A stretch of 64,000 bases of DNA from Desulfovibrio ferrophilus (GTDB taxonomy: Bacteria; Desulfobacterota; Desulfovibrionia; Desulfovibrionales; Desulfovibrionaceae). A program made the position numbers and the translations under genes. Below, piece by piece: positions 25,142 through 35,400 of the stretch. The number at the start of each line of letters is the position of its first letter. The stretch's first letter is position 1. The stretch lies in assembly GCF_003966735.1 (NCBI RefSeq), contig NZ_AP017378.1:62001-126000 (forward strand), given 5' to 3'. The notes beneath the pieces were generated by a model. That model saw only the letters and a program-made list of their open reading frames with translations, made no database searches and had not been told where the DNA came from.

Positions 25142-25363
25142 CTAACCACTGAACCCAAGGGATTGTATCAGCTTTCCACTTGAGTTGTAGGTTGGCGACG
25201 CTTCGACGGCGACGAGCTTTTGAGCCAGCGCCGGATCGGCATAGACTTGGCGACGGAGCTTTGCCTTACGGATTTCCTTCATGGAATCGCTTAAGCTGTC
25301 CTTATTCGCCGGTTGCATCTCCAGCCCCTTTCCGTGAACTTCAGTCACTGCTAAAAGAGCCAT
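25142..25363 (-). CDS. Small protein of unknown function under a sigma-28-type promoter
   Basis: The 73-residue protein starts MALLAVTEVHGKGLEMQP and is polar and helical in the middle (DSMKEIRKAKLRRQVYADPA), with no signal peptide or membrane helix. A GGAGG site precedes the ATG. Upstream at 25418-25444 lies a nearly perfect FliA promoter. Together with the adjacent flgM this points to a role in flagella, motility or chemotaxis. I recognise no family. Confidence 0.7.
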   Translation of the reverse strand: MALLAVTEVHGKGLEMQPANKDSLSDSMKEIRKAKLRRQVYADPALAQKLVAVEASPTYNSSGKLIQSLGFSG

Positions 25364-25417
25364 GATGAACCTCCTTGTTACAATGGCGGCGCAATCCCTG
25401 TGCCACTGTTATAAGTC

Positions 25418-25444
25418 TTATCGGGTGAAATAGGAAAAACTTTA
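25418..25444 (-). promoter_or_regulatory. Sigma-28 (FliA) promoter
   Basis: Read on the minus strand: TAAAGTTT (25437-25444), 11-bp spacer, CCCGATAA (25418-25425). This matches the FliA consensus TAAAGTTT-N11-GCCGATAA in all but one base. The 73-residue gene starts about 50 bp downstream. Confidence 0.8.
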
Positions 25445-25760
25445 GACGTATGCAAGCTGATCTGCTGACTGATGCAGTAATGCGTGCTCTGCTGATGTAG
25501 TAAGGTCTTGTTTGGGCTGACGATATCGCCTGTGGTGTTTATTCTGTGCGCTTGACGGCGCAGATGCTTCCGCAGACTAGTGTGGTGCGAAATTTTGATC
25601 CGGGAGAAGCGCATTTCGTATGGATTATTGCAACACTCTCCCCTCCTCCGACATCGTGGAGTGCAATCAGGCCATTGTCGGCGACATGGGGTGCTCAAGA
25701 TTTGCTGACGGCAGCTTGGGCAAGCAGAGTGGGAATATTCAGCCTCGATGATTTGCTGAC
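25445..25760. other. Intergenic stretch without supported gene
   Basis: The long minus-strand frame across this stretch runs on as a shadow of the next gene and has neither a ribosome site nor a family signature. CTGCTGACT/GCTGATG-like short repeats occur around 25456-25500. I see no further signal. Confidence 0.4.
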
Positions 25761-26276
25761 TTAGTCTGAGGGGGTTTTGTGTTTTGGGCAGTTGGCATTC
25801 AGGTGGCAGGCAGAGCACCCGCCCTTCCAGGGCAGAGGGGTCAGCAGGGCATACCTTCTGTTCAGCGTGTGGCGTTCGGGCCAGCTGAGTCCCAATTCTT
25901 CGGCGGCCTCGCGTACGGCCGGGCTGGGTTCTGGGATAGGTGCGCATCCATGGGCCGCGATTTCCGGTATCAGGTCGGCAGCGGCAGCCATGACGTAATC
26001 CACGGCCAGGGCATGTTCGAGAAACCCTCGATGCGGTGAGGTCTCCCAGCAGCGTTCAACCTGCTGTTCAATATGTTTCTCCAGCCAGATAAGAAGCCAG
26101 GAGCCGGTGCCATTGTCGATGCGTTTGACCTGTATGCCATTAGTCAATGTGTCCCAAAGGGCGCTAAGTTCATTAATTGTTTCTTCGGGCAATTCACCTG
26201 TGTGGCTTGTGGCAATAAATCGGGTGGCGTCAAATTTTGGACTGACGGTGATGGGAGCAATGCGATATTCCGGCAC
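25761..26276 (-). CDS. Unknown protein with C-terminal Cys/His cluster
   Basis: The 171-residue protein has no signal peptide or membrane helix. The middle is acidic and helical (AVREAAEELGLSWPERHTL). The C-terminus carries CSACHLNANCPKH, four metal-ligand-like residues, one pair of which mimics a heme motif (CSACH). Because the protein seems cytoplasmic, zinc or Fe-S binding is likelier than heme. The start is taken as GTG at 26276, after AGAGGAG. Confidence 0.6.
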   Translation of the reverse strand: MPEYRIAPITVSPKFDATRFIATSHTGELPEETINELSALWDTLTNGIQVKRIDNGTGSWLLIWLEKHIEQQVERCWETSPHRGFLEHALAVDYVMAAAADLIPEIAAHGCAPIPEPSPAVREAAEELGLSWPERHTLNRRYALLTPLPWKGGCSACHLNANCPKHKTPSD

Positions 26277-26428
26277 GGGGCGAGACTCCTCTTTTGCGGA
26301 TGGACAGATCAAACGTACGCACCCTATGAGCAAATACCATGCCGCCCGTCTTGCTGGACAGGGCGGTTCGCGAGGCTTATGTTCAATGCTAAGCAGGATC
26401 GGCTCTTCCGACCTGACAGGAGGACAGC

Positions 26429-26689
26429 GTGCCGGAATTGCGAGACACCGTCCATACCAAGGCCTTCAGGGCCATGTTTGATCGAAAGCCGCCCTATACC
26501 GCACATACGATGCGGCAATCGCGGGCGCAGGAGCACGCTCGAATCAGGAGCGCTCATGAAGCCGGTTTTCCGCAACGGACCGAACCGGGCACCCCTCCAC
26601 ACATGAAATTCCATCAGCATCCCACCGTGAGCGGGAGCTTTCAACCCGTCGAAGCAGACACGGGGCGGGTGTTTAGCACCGAAGCCTGA
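26429..26689 (+). CDS. Possible small protein, unknown
   Basis: An 86-residue frame starts with GTG directly behind a good CAGGAGG site. It is rich in His, Pro, Arg and Thr (PPYTAHTMRQSRAQEHARI), without a membrane segment or known motif. It is divergent from the preceding unknown gene. Support is mainly the ribosome site, so this may not be a real gene. Confidence 0.35.
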   Translation: MPELRDTVHTKAFRAMFDRKPPYTAHTMRQSRAQEHARIRSAHEAGFPQRTEPGTPPHMKFHQHPTVSGSFQPVEADTGRVFSTEA

Positions 26690-26823
26690 CCACGCCGGAT
26701 TCTTTTCTTCTCTTTTGCAATTGACGGGGTGACGGCTTGGGCTGGGGCGTTTGTGCTGTGCGTGGTTCGTTGGAAGGACGGGGGGCTGGAGCGAAGCGGG
26801 GAAAACGCTGGTTGATGCTACAC

Positions 26824-27660
26824 TCAGGCTGCGCCGTTCGTCGCCTCGTCGCTAGGGGGTTGATCATCTTGTTCCTGTGGTTCCAACAGGCTGGGGTCTA
26901 TTTTCCCGATAGCTTTTTTCAGCATCATGGCCTCTTTGAAGTCCGGCTTCAGGGCGAGTGCCTTGTCCAGAAATTCGACGGCATGCTCATGGCTGTCGTT
27001 GTCGTAGCAGGCTCTGGCGAGATTGAAGAGTAGATTCTCGTCACTTTTGCATAGTCTCAGTGCCCGCAGATAATACTCCAGACTTTCCCTGTACATTTCG
27101 TTCTTGCGTAGGGCGATTCCAAATTCGTTGAACAGATGTTTGTGTTTCTCGTTAAAGGAGCCTTCGAGGGTGACGATGGTGCGAAAGGTGTGCTTGGCCT
27201 TTTCCTTGTCTCCCATGCTAGCATAGGTCAGTGCTAGACCGAAATTGGCTCGGATATGAAATTCGTCAATGGACAGGGCTTCTTTGTAAGCGAATTCAGC
27301 GCTGTAGTGTTCGTCCTGACTCCGATGCTCGTCCCCTTTGGTTACGGCAGCTTCCACTTCGGCCATTTTGGGGGCTACGCGAGTCATGTAAATATTGGGT
27401 TCCGGGAAAAAATTCTTGATTGCTCGCGCGAGAGGAATTTCAGCGGGATCACCGCTGGGCAGGTAGCTCTTGGAAAGTGGGCGGATAAAAGTGGTCCCCT
27501 GCTCATCGCGTTCAAGAAACCAGAGTTTCTTTATTTTTTCTTTGCGTTTTGTTGCCCCAAAGCCCACGCTTTTGGTAACTATTTCAGAGAACACACCCGT
27601 AAATGGATACGGGATTGTGGTAGTCTCATCGATAGTGGCTTTTGGCGATTCTTCGGGCAT
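26824..27660 (-). CDS. TPR-repeat protein (paralogue of the one at 49.7-50.5 kb)
   Basis: The 278-residue protein has an N-terminal domain of about 100 residues (PYPFTGVFSEI, FFPEPNIYMTRV) and at least three TPR units in the rest (FGLALTYASMGDKEKAKHTF, NEFGIALRKNEMYRESLEYY, LARACYDNDSHEHAVEFL). It ends in an acidic tail. It shares the FxPEPxxYxT and EKHKHLFNEFGI patterns with the TPR protein at 49730-50533. No signal peptide, so it should be a cytoplasmic scaffold. Partners are unknown. Confidence 0.75.
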   Translation of the reverse strand: MPEESPKATIDETTTIPYPFTGVFSEIVTKSVGFGATKRKEKIKKLWFLERDEQGTTFIRPLSKSYLPSGDPAEIPLARAIKNFFPEPNIYMTRVAPKMAEVEAAVTKGDEHRSQDEHYSAEFAYKEALSIDEFHIRANFGLALTYASMGDKEKAKHTFRTIVTLEGSFNEKHKHLFNEFGIALRKNEMYRESLEYYLRALRLCKSDENLLFNLARACYDNDSHEHAVEFLDKALALKPDFKEAMMLKKAIGKIDPSLLEPQEQDDQPPSDEATNGAA

Positions 27661-27816
27661 GTGTAAAGGCTCATGGGGTGATAGGGTGTAAAGCTGCCTT
27701 CATTGTAAACGACTTGATGGCATGGTCAATCCCGATGGGAGTTTTGGATTAACCTTAATAGTCTTGAATAATAGGCAATATTTTTATCCATTTGAGATCA
27801 AAACATCGGATGTTTG

Positions 27817-28332
27817 ATGAAGGATGTCAAGAAAAACAGCCGTTCCGGAGTAGCCGTGTTGCCCCGATTGATCAGGGTGCTGGTGCTTGCGCTTGTGTTG
27901 GGATTGTTTGCCGTGCCAGGGCCTGCACGGGCTGACGCCATGGATCGTATTGATGCCCAAGGGTTGATGAACCTGTTGGAGCAAGAGCGAGGGAAGGTTG
28001 TCTTGGTCAATTTTTGGGCATCATGGTGTGGCCCTTGTCGGGTCGAGATGCCCTTTTTGATAAAATTGCGGGAAGCCATGGCTCAGGAAGACTTGTTTAT
28101 GGTCGGCGTGGCCCTTGATTTCGATGCCGATGCTGCAGCGAATTTTGCCGAAGAGGCAGGATTGAATTTTCCCATTTTTCACGCTTGGGACGATGTGATG
28201 CCTGCTTTCGCGGTGGGAGCAATTCCCAAGACCATGATTTGGGACCGGGAGGGGCGCTTGCGAATAGAGCATGTGGGTGTGATGGCTTCCGAAGCCCTGT
28301 TCGAAGGCGTTGGTGATCTTGTCGGGCAATAG
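27817..28332 (+). CDS. TlpA/ResA-type periplasmic thioredoxin
   Basis: The 171-residue protein has a signal peptide (hydrophobic core at about 15-33, PGPARA) and a thioredoxin fold with WASWCGPC as redox site, the TlpA-specific insert region VALDFDADAAANFAEEAG and cis-Pro loop AIPKT. It should reduce or shuffle disulfides in the periplasm, for instance in cytochrome c maturation. The next gene encodes a small exported Cys-containing protein, a possible client. Confidence 0.82.
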   Translation: MKDVKKNSRSGVAVLPRLIRVLVLALVLGLFAVPGPARADAMDRIDAQGLMNLLEQERGKVVLVNFWASWCGPCRVEMPFLIKLREAMAQEDLFMVGVALDFDADAAANFAEEAGLNFPIFHAWDDVMPAFAVGAIPKTMIWDREGRLRIEHVGVMASEALFEGVGDLVGQ

Positions 28333-28356
28333 AGCTTGGTGGCTGGGGAGGTTGAT

Positions 28357-28683
28357 ATGCGATTGTTATCCGTTTTGGTTCTAGTGGTCGCCTTGAGTTG
28401 TCTGTGGGGGGGGAGCGATGCCTGGGCTGAAGGCGTTGGTGTAGAATTCCAGCTCTGTACCTGCCTGGGAACCATGGCCGATGCTGAGCGTCTGGTTGAC
28501 GAGTCGCAGGAGGCAGTCTCTGGGCTGGAGGCGCAGATACGGCCGCAGAAGATTGATGGTCGGACAGTATTCGAGATTTGGGTCTGGCATCCGGAGATGA
28601 CACCTCAGCAACTGTGCACTGCATTGGGGCGGGCAAGTTGTGCCTCGGCGCGTGGCGAGTGCAAAGAAGATGGCGGTCAGTAA
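28357..28683 (+). CDS. Small exported protein with cysteine pairs, unknown
   Basis: The 108-residue precursor has a Sec signal (LVVALSCLWGGSDAWA) and a mature part with CTCLG, QLCTALGRASCASARGEC and a beta-rich middle reminiscent of SPOR-like domains. A GGGGAGG site precedes the ATG. It lies 24 bp after the TlpA-like gene, so the two are probably co-expressed. Five or six Cys suggest disulfides formed in the periplasm. Confidence 0.6.
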   Translation: MRLLSVLVLVVALSCLWGGSDAWAEGVGVEFQLCTCLGTMADAERLVDESQEAVSGLEAQIRPQKIDGRTVFEIWVWHPEMTPQQLCTALGRASCASARGECKEDGGQ

Positions 28684-28792
28684 TGATTTCAATAGACTTT
28701 GATTTCTTGCAGGATTGACATACAATCTTGTTTCAACTGGAGAATGTCTCTTTCGTGACTCGTTGCGGTTTGAAGCTCTCTAACGAATCAAT

Positions 28793-31105
28793 ATGAATAT
28801 TCGAACTAAAATATTTGCAGGTTTCTTTCTGATTTTCGCTGGAACGATCCTGGCCGGCGGCCTTGTGCTGTATATAATGGTCAAGGATACATTGCAGCGT
28901 AATATCGAGAACGAATTGTCCAACAGCTCTGCCACCCTCCTGGAGTTGGTGAGGAATTCTGTGGACGTGTCCGTTCGCAATCGACTTCGGGCTGTGGCCG
29001 AGAAGAATCAAGAGATCATCTCCAGTTATTACGAGCGGGCAAAGCGCGGGGCCATGACCGAGGCTTCAGCCAAACAGCTGGCCGTGGAAATGATGAATGC
29101 CCAGCGCATCGGGCTGACTGGTTATATCTACTGCCTGGATAGCGACGGGGTTGTGGTGGTGCACCCTGTCACGGAGAATTTGGGCCGGGATGTTTCGGAG
29201 TTCGATTTTGTTCAGCAGCAGAAGGCGCTCAAGGAAGGCTATCTCGAGTACTACTGGAAGAACCCGGGAGAGGATGAGCTCAGACCCAAGGCTTTGTATA
29301 TGGCTTATTTCGAGCCTTGGGACTGGATTATCTCCGTGAGTACATATCGGGAGGAGTTCCGGGAACTCGTGGATATTCGGGATTTCAGGCGTAGCATTCT
29401 GGCCCAACGCTTTGGTCACGAAGGGTATGCCTTTGTGCTTGATTCCCTGGGCAATCTGGTGGCGCATCCGTTCCTGTCCGGGAACATGCTCAATGCCAGA
29501 GGTGTTCGGGGCAGAGAATTGACCCAGGAGATGATCTCCAGAAAATTTGGCAAGATCAAATACTGGTGGAAGAATCCCGGTGATACCGAATCTCGTGAGA
29601 AAATAGTTATTTATAACTATTTGCCGGAGGTTGATTGGATTGTAGCAGCCAGCGGCTATATTGATGATTTCAACGCTCCTCTGACGTATTTGCGCCGCAT
29701 GGCAGTGTTGGTTGTGCTGGTTGTGCTGTGTCTGGGACTGCCGTTTTCCTGGTGGGTCGGAATGTCTGTGACCTCTTCCCTCAAGGAACTGGGGGCTGGG
29801 TTTGCGAAAGCCTCGGAGGGGGAATTCACGGTTCGTCTGGCTGAACGCTCCAAGGACGAGATGGGGCGTGTGGCAAAATATTTTAATAATTTCATGGATC
29901 GGCTGGAAGCATACGACAATAATCTGCGTCGCGAGATCAGGGATCGTCGGGTAGCCGAGGCAGGCGAAAAACAGGTGCGCAATCACCTGCAGGATATCAT
30001 CGACTCCATGCCGATTATTGTCCTTGGTGTCGATGCAGACAACAGGATTACCCTATGGAATCGGCGCGCTGAGGACGAGATGGGGATTCCCAGGGTACAG
30101 GCCTTGGGCAAGGATGTGGCGACATCATGTCCAGCTAGCGGCACTTTTCTTGATCTGTTGGATGAAGTCCAGCGCGAACACCGTTCTGTCTCTCGTGACA
30201 AGGTGATGGGGCTTCATAATGGCCAGGCTGTGTATCGATCCATAGATATTTATCCTCTGGCCGGTGCCGAGGGCGTGGTGATTGTCATTGCTGATGTGAC
30301 CGACCGGGTGCAGATGGAAGAAATGATGATTCAGACGGAGAAGATGATGTCAGTGGGTGGATTGGCCGCAGGCATGGCCCATGAGATCAACAATCCGTTG
30401 GGGGGGATTCTTCAGGGAGCACAGAACATCATCAGGCGCTTATCGCCCCGGATCAAAGCCAATGCCAAGGTCGCAGAAGAAATCGGTTGTTCCCTTGATC
30501 ATATTGAACGCTACATGCAACAGCGTGGCATACTGCACATGCTGGATGGCATTCGTGAAAGTGGGATGCGGGCAGCACAGATCGTGGCCAATATGCTTGA
30601 ATTCAGCCGTGCCAGCGAGTCGAAGCGGGCTTTGAGTGATTTGTCTTCACTTCTGGAAAAAGCATTGGAATTGGCTGGAAGCGAATACGACCTCAAGCGG
30701 CAGTACGATTTCAAGAAGATTCTTGTGGAAAGAGATTTTGATCTGGATTTGCCTCCGGTGATGTGTTCAGCCACCGAAATCGAGCAGGTGTTTCTGAATC
30801 TGTTCCGCAATGCCGCACAGGCGATGTTTCTGCATGGAGCAGCAGGTGTGCCTATGCTCAGGCTCAAGACCCAGCGCGACGGCGATTGGGTTCGAGTCGA
30901 GATTGCCGACAACGGACCGGGGATGGATGAAGAAACCCGGCGGCGTATATTTGAACCCTTCTTTACCACTAAGGAAGTAGGGCAGGGCACCGGGCTCGGC
31001 CTGTCCGTCTCCTACTTTATCATCACCGACAACCATGGCGGAACCTTTGCCGTGGAGTCGTCCCCCGGGCGTGGGGCCACGTTCACCATCCGACTGCCCA
31101 TCTAA
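28793..31105 (+). CDS. Cache-HAMP-PAS sensor histidine kinase
   Basis: The 770-residue kinase has an N-terminal helix (6-28), a periplasmic region with two Cache_2-like units (GLTGYIYCLDSDGVVVVHP; FGHEGYAFVLDSLGNLVAHP), a second helix (about 302-325), HAMP, PAS (IDSMPIIVLGVDADNRI), HisKA with H in MAHEINNPLGG, and HATPase with NAAQAM and DNGPGMDEE. It senses a small periplasmic molecule. No response regulator is adjacent, so its partner is elsewhere. Confidence 0.9.
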   Translation: MNIRTKIFAGFFLIFAGTILAGGLVLYIMVKDTLQRNIENELSNSSATLLELVRNSVDVSVRNRLRAVAEKNQEIISSYYERAKRGAMTEASAKQLAVEMMNAQRIGLTGYIYCLDSDGVVVVHPVTENLGRDVSEFDFVQQQKALKEGYLEYYWKNPGEDELRPKALYMAYFEPWDWIISVSTYREEFRELVDIRDFRRSILAQRFGHEGYAFVLDSLGNLVAHPFLSGNMLNARGVRGRELTQEMISRKFGKIKYWWKNPGDTESREKIVIYNYLPEVDWIVAASGYIDDFNAPLTYLRRMAVLVVLVVLCLGLPFSWWVGMSVTSSLKELGAGFAKASEGEFTVRLAERSKDEMGRVAKYFNNFMDRLEAYDNNLRREIRDRRVAEAGEKQVRNHLQDIIDSMPIIVLGVDADNRITLWNRRAEDEMGIPRVQALGKDVATSCPASGTFLDLLDEVQREHRSVSRDKVMGLHNGQAVYRSIDIYPLAGAEGVVIVIADVTDRVQMEEMMIQTEKMMSVGGLAAGMAHEINNPLGGILQGAQNIIRRLSPRIKANAKVAEEIGCSLDHIERYMQQRGILHMLDGIRESGMRAAQIVANMLEFSRASESKRALSDLSSLLEKALELAGSEYDLKRQYDFKKILVERDFDLDLPPVMCSATEIEQVFLNLFRNAAQAMFLHGAAGVPMLRLKTQRDGDWVRVEIADNGPGMDEETRRRIFEPFFTTKEVGQGTGLGLSVSYFIITDNHGGTFAVESSPGRGATFTIRLPI

Positions 31106-31118
31106 CGGAGAATGTTGG

Positions 31119-31170
31119 AAACACGAACGGGCCACCAAGGTTGATCCCCTGGTGGCCCGTTCGTGTTTTT
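31119..31170. terminator. Bidirectional terminator, 19-bp perfect stem
   Basis: Arms 31119-31137 (AAACACGAACGGGCCACCA) and 31150-31168 flank a 12-base loop and end in a T run. It separates the convergent histidine kinase and HD genes. Confidence 0.88.
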
Positions 31171-31186
31171 GGAAGAGTGCTTGAAC

Positions 31187-32116
31187 TTACTTTTCCAGGC
31201 GCAGGCGTTCCAGTTCGGCGATGCCGGCGCGGTTCAGTTTTTTCAGCAGGCAGTCATAGGAATCACCACATGCCTTGAGCACCATGGCGAGATGCTCCAT
31301 GTTGCGTTCGATGGCTTCGGCATAAAGATCGTGGTTTGTTTCCCAGCGGCGGTTGAAGTGACGGATCATGAAGCGTTGCATGTTGCCCAACGGGCCATCC
31401 AGCCGGGGCTTGGCAACATGGGTGTAAAAAGCTTCCGTCTTATGCAGTAATTCCAGCTCAGAGGTATAGCCAGGAAGCTTGGCCTCTTCGAATTCTTTGA
31501 AGAGTAGCAGTAGTTTTTCCAGATAGTTACGGTCCGCAAGCTGGGCCAGAAGGTCTGCGCTGCCCATGATTCGTGCGACATGGGCGACTTGCTCACTGCT
31601 GAATTCGATGGCATCGGGCGAGGCGCTCAGGATTGTGCAGCGAATCATGTCGGAAATGTCGGTCAGGTCTTGCTCGCTCAGACCAGCCTTGGACAAGTGC
31701 TCCCGCATGAAAGCTATGGAACGGTCTTCGTGGCCGACGGTGTATTTGGCGCCGGTGCCTAGGGTGTCATCCTTGGTCTGGATCAGACCAACATCGTGAT
31801 AGTAGGCGGAAATGATGCCCAACAGGAAGGGACGCAGCTGTCTGTGTCCGCAATCGGTAGCACAGCCATGCAGCAGACGCGCCGTGCAGAGAACCACCGA
31901 GAGGGTATGCTCCAGGTCATGATATTTGGTGTTGCTCCCTCTGTATCCCTCGAAACGACCTTCGAACAAGTCCACAATGTCGTGGTGGATTGCTGGGATG
32001 ATTCGGGTGGCTTCTATGAGGTCCAGATCGCTGGCGAGTACCAGAATTTCTGAGAGGACGTTATCCGGGTAAGCCGGGTTCACAAAATCATAGAGTTGCG
32101 GGATGTCGAGATTCAC
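31187..32116 (-). CDS. HD-domain phosphohydrolase-like protein (paralogue of the one at 50.5-51.5 kb)
   Basis: The protein has about 309 residues. Metal-ligand motifs are YHDLEHT, YYHDVGL and a later SADLLAQLADR, the HD-superfamily order H..HD..D. YHDxxH resembles the YHNxxH signature of class I cyclic nucleotide phosphodiesterases. The GTG at 32116 (NLDIPQLYDF) is preferred because CAGGAG lies seven bases upstream; an ATG 24 bases further up has none. It is cytoplasmic, and the substrate is unknown. Confidence 0.75.
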   Translation of the reverse strand: MNLDIPQLYDFVNPAYPDNVLSEILVLASDLDLIEATRIIPAIHHDIVDLFEGRFEGYRGSNTKYHDLEHTLSVVLCTARLLHGCATDCGHRQLRPFLLGIISAYYHDVGLIQTKDDTLGTGAKYTVGHEDRSIAFMREHLSKAGLSEQDLTDISDMIRCTILSASPDAIEFSSEQVAHVARIMGSADLLAQLADRNYLEKLLLLFKEFEEAKLPGYTSELELLHKTEAFYTHVAKPRLDGPLGNMQRFMIRHFNRRWETNHDLYAEAIERNMEHLAMVLKACGDSYDCLLKKLNRAGIAELERLRLEK

Positions 32117-32417
32117 GTATTGCTCCTGGTGCATGCCCATATCGGCTGGAAGGCCCGTTTCAGAGGGCTCTGGGCACGTTTGGTCAGCCCCATGATCTAC
32201 GGGATTGTAGATAAAAGAGCAATAGTGCTTGAATTGAAGGTACAGGCTCTTGAAATTTATGGAAGACTTTCAGGATGTATGGGGAAAAGAGCAGAGAGTG
32301 GGGCTGGATTTCCTCAGATTTCAAGTTGCAATAGCCGCTCGGGAAGGATCAGTGTTTTTGGAGGGCTTTTTTTCGTAATTGTTGCACCGTTTTTGGACAC
32401 TGTGCTATTGCTGATCA
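32117..32417. other. Intergenic region between divergent HD and GGDEF genes
   Basis: This 301-bp gap is AT-richer than its neighbours and must hold the two divergent promoters. I could not pick out a convincing -35/-10 pair or operator, and no credible small gene. Confidence 0.3.
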
Positions 32418-35400
32418 ATGGCATTCTCTTCACTTCCGACATCCAATAAGAATCAGGAACAGGATGTGTGGCTCTTGAGACTCATCATCGTTCTGGTTCT
32501 TTTCGTAGCCTATCCTGTCTGCTGTGCCGGAGCACAAGACCCCGGCGACATAACACCGCGGATTTTGACCATCAATAGCCCTCCCATCGCTTATTTTGAA
32601 CGGGGGGAGTTGGCTGGATTTGGTGTCGAGGTCGTACGTGTGCTTTCTGAGCGCCTGGGGCAGCCTGTGGATATTGCGATGGGAGCCTATGCCGACAACT
32701 ACAAGAGGAGCCGGCTGGAACCGTCTGTTGCTCTGTTCCCCACTTCCAGAACTTTTGGACGGGAAAAGGAATTCAAGTGGGTCGGGCCACTCATCCCGGA
32801 GCAAATTTGTCTTTACGCTCGAAAGGATAGTGGCATTTCCCTCGCCAGTCTGGAAGCCGCCAAGCATGTGCGGAGTATCGCGACGGTGGAGGGCTATGCC
32901 TCGGAGACCTATCTGCGTGATCGTGGTTTTTCCAACATCGTCAGTCATCGCAGTCCCTCTCAGTGCGCAGACGCCTTGAAATATGGGCGCGTCGATCTGT
33001 GGGTCAGCAGTGATGTCACCATGGCTTCGCTGGCGCGGCAGGCGGATGTTGATCCGGAATCATTGCATAAGGTCCTTATTGTATCTGAGTTCCCAAGTTA
33101 TTTGGCCTTTTCTCCATCCACGCCGGATGTGCTCGTGGATGCCTGGCAGCAGGAGTTGGACCATCTGAAGGCCGATGGTTCCTTCGAGAGGCTCCGAGCC
33201 AAATGGCTCCCCCGCCTCGAGCATGGTGTGGGGCCGATGCTCGCCATGGAGCCAGCGGTCCAATACACAGAAAAGGAACGAGCTTGGATTGCGGGCAAGC
33301 AGGTGATCAAGATCGGGGTGGATTCGGATTATGAACCGCTGGATTTTGTGAATGCCCAAGGCCTGCACTCGGGATACAGCTCGGACATATTGAGGTTGTT
33401 GTCCGAGCGTACAGGTTTGATCTTTGACATCCAATATGGCCTGTCCTGGTCCCAGGTCATGGATGGTGCAATGGAGCACAGCCTGGATATGGTGGCTTGC
33501 CTGACCCCATCCGGCGAGAGAGCGCGGCATCTGCTGTTTACTGAATCGTACGTTCGATTTCCATCTGTTGTCGTGACCCGTATGGATGCCCCTTTCATTG
33601 GAGGATTGAGCGATCTGTCGGGCAAAACCGTTGCCGCTGTGCGCGGGTTTCATACGACGCAACAGCTGCGGGATGAGTATCCGGCAACGAGATTGCTCAT
33701 CGTCGAGAACGCAGCTGAAGCTTTGAGCGCTGTCTCCCAGGGGCGAGCCTATGGATACGTGGGAAACCTCGGAGTCATGGGGTATCTGATCCGCAAGCAC
33801 GGTTTGAGCAACCTCAAGGTGGCCTCTCGGACCGACTTCGATTCGTATGGCTTTGCCATGGGTGTCAGAAGTGACTGGCCCATACTGAGAGATATTCTTA
33901 ACAAGGCTCTCGCAACCATTAGCGAAGAAACACATGCCCAGATCATGGCCAGATGGGTGGCTCCGCCACCTCCCCCCTCTGCTATTGATCAGGCTTTGCT
34001 CCCCTGGCTATGGGCTGGCGGTGTGACGCTGGTGTTGGTGTTGGTGACCGTTGTCTCCTGGAATCGCCGCTTGAGCCGTGAGATCGCTGAGCGTGCCCAG
34101 GCCGAGCAACACCTTGCGGATAGTGAACAGCGTTTTCGCGAACTCTTCGATAACGCCCAAGTGGGTATTTATGAGGCCCGGCTTGACGGTGAAGGCCGGT
34201 TTGTTAGTGCCAACCAGCGTCTGGTGGAAATGTTGGGTTATGACAGTGAGCAGGAATTGCTTCAGGAGTGTGCCTTATCTGAGCATCTACTGGATTCCTC
34301 GACATCCGAGCAATTGCGCCGGGCAATGATTTCTGTTCATGGCTTCTTGAAATTGCGAACCGGGTTGCGCCGTCGGGATGGAGCTATGGTCTGGGCCGAA
34401 TTTTCAGGCAAGATCAATCCCAAGAATGGTCTGGTGACCGGTATTGTCCAGGATCAGACCGAGCAGGTACAGGCTGAGCAGGCCTTGCAAGAGGGGGAAC
34501 TCCTCATGCGGACCGTGCTGGATGCCATCCCGTTTTTTGTTTGTCTGTTCGGAGCGGACAGGCGATTTCGGATGGTGAACAGAGTTGGCTGTGAACTGTT
34601 GGGTATGGACATTGATCGGATCGTTGGTCGTCATATCGGGGACGTCATCCCTGAGGATGTATGGGCGTTGTTCAAGCCCGCCGAAGACAAGGCCCTCGGC
34701 GGAGAATCCTCCCTTGTGGACATGCATACGGATTATGCTCGCCGTCAGGGATTCTACAACGCCTATTATTCTCCATATGTTGATGCCTTTGGCCAGGTTC
34801 AGGGCGTGGCTTGCTGTGTTATCGACGTCACTGATCGCCATCGTGCCGAGAATCAACTCAAAGCCAGTGAAGAGCGCTATCGCGTTGTTGTGGAGCAATC
34901 CAAGGATGCCATCGTCATCGGGTCCATGAAAGGGGAGCTGATGTATGGCAATCCCGCTTCGGAGGAGTTGTTCGGGTATCGGCTGCTTGAGGTCAAGGGT
35001 GTCCAGGTCGAACGGTTTTTCCATGCTGAGGATTGGCCTAGAATTGCGTCCTTCATGGGGCAGGCCGGAGATTTTACGTATGAAGCGAGAATGATCGCCC
35101 GGGATGGGAGTGTGCTGTTCGTGGAGAATTCCCGATCGGTGATTCAGTACGACGGCCAACCTTGCATTTTAGTGCATATTCGTGACGTGACCGAGCGGCA
35201 TCTCGCGGAGCAGCGTTTGCGTCAGAATGAAGAGCGGCTGCAGATGGCCTTGGACAGTCCCGAGTACGGGTTGTGGGAATTGTGGCCGCAGAGCGGGCAG
35301 ATCGATCTGCCGGTTAGAGTTTTTCATGACAGCTTCGGGTTCAGCGGAAATGAGTTGAACAGGGATTTGAAGGGCTGGGCCGAAGTGGTGCATGAGGATG

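Noticed and set aside
25378-25947. 189-codon minus-strand frame
   Set aside because: Part of it is a shadow of the unknown gene at 25761-26276, and it includes the sigma-28 promoter at 25418-25444.
25761-26276. c-type cytochrome call from CSACH near the C-terminus
   Set aside because: The protein has no export signal, so heme attachment is unlikely; the Cys and His are better read as a metal site.
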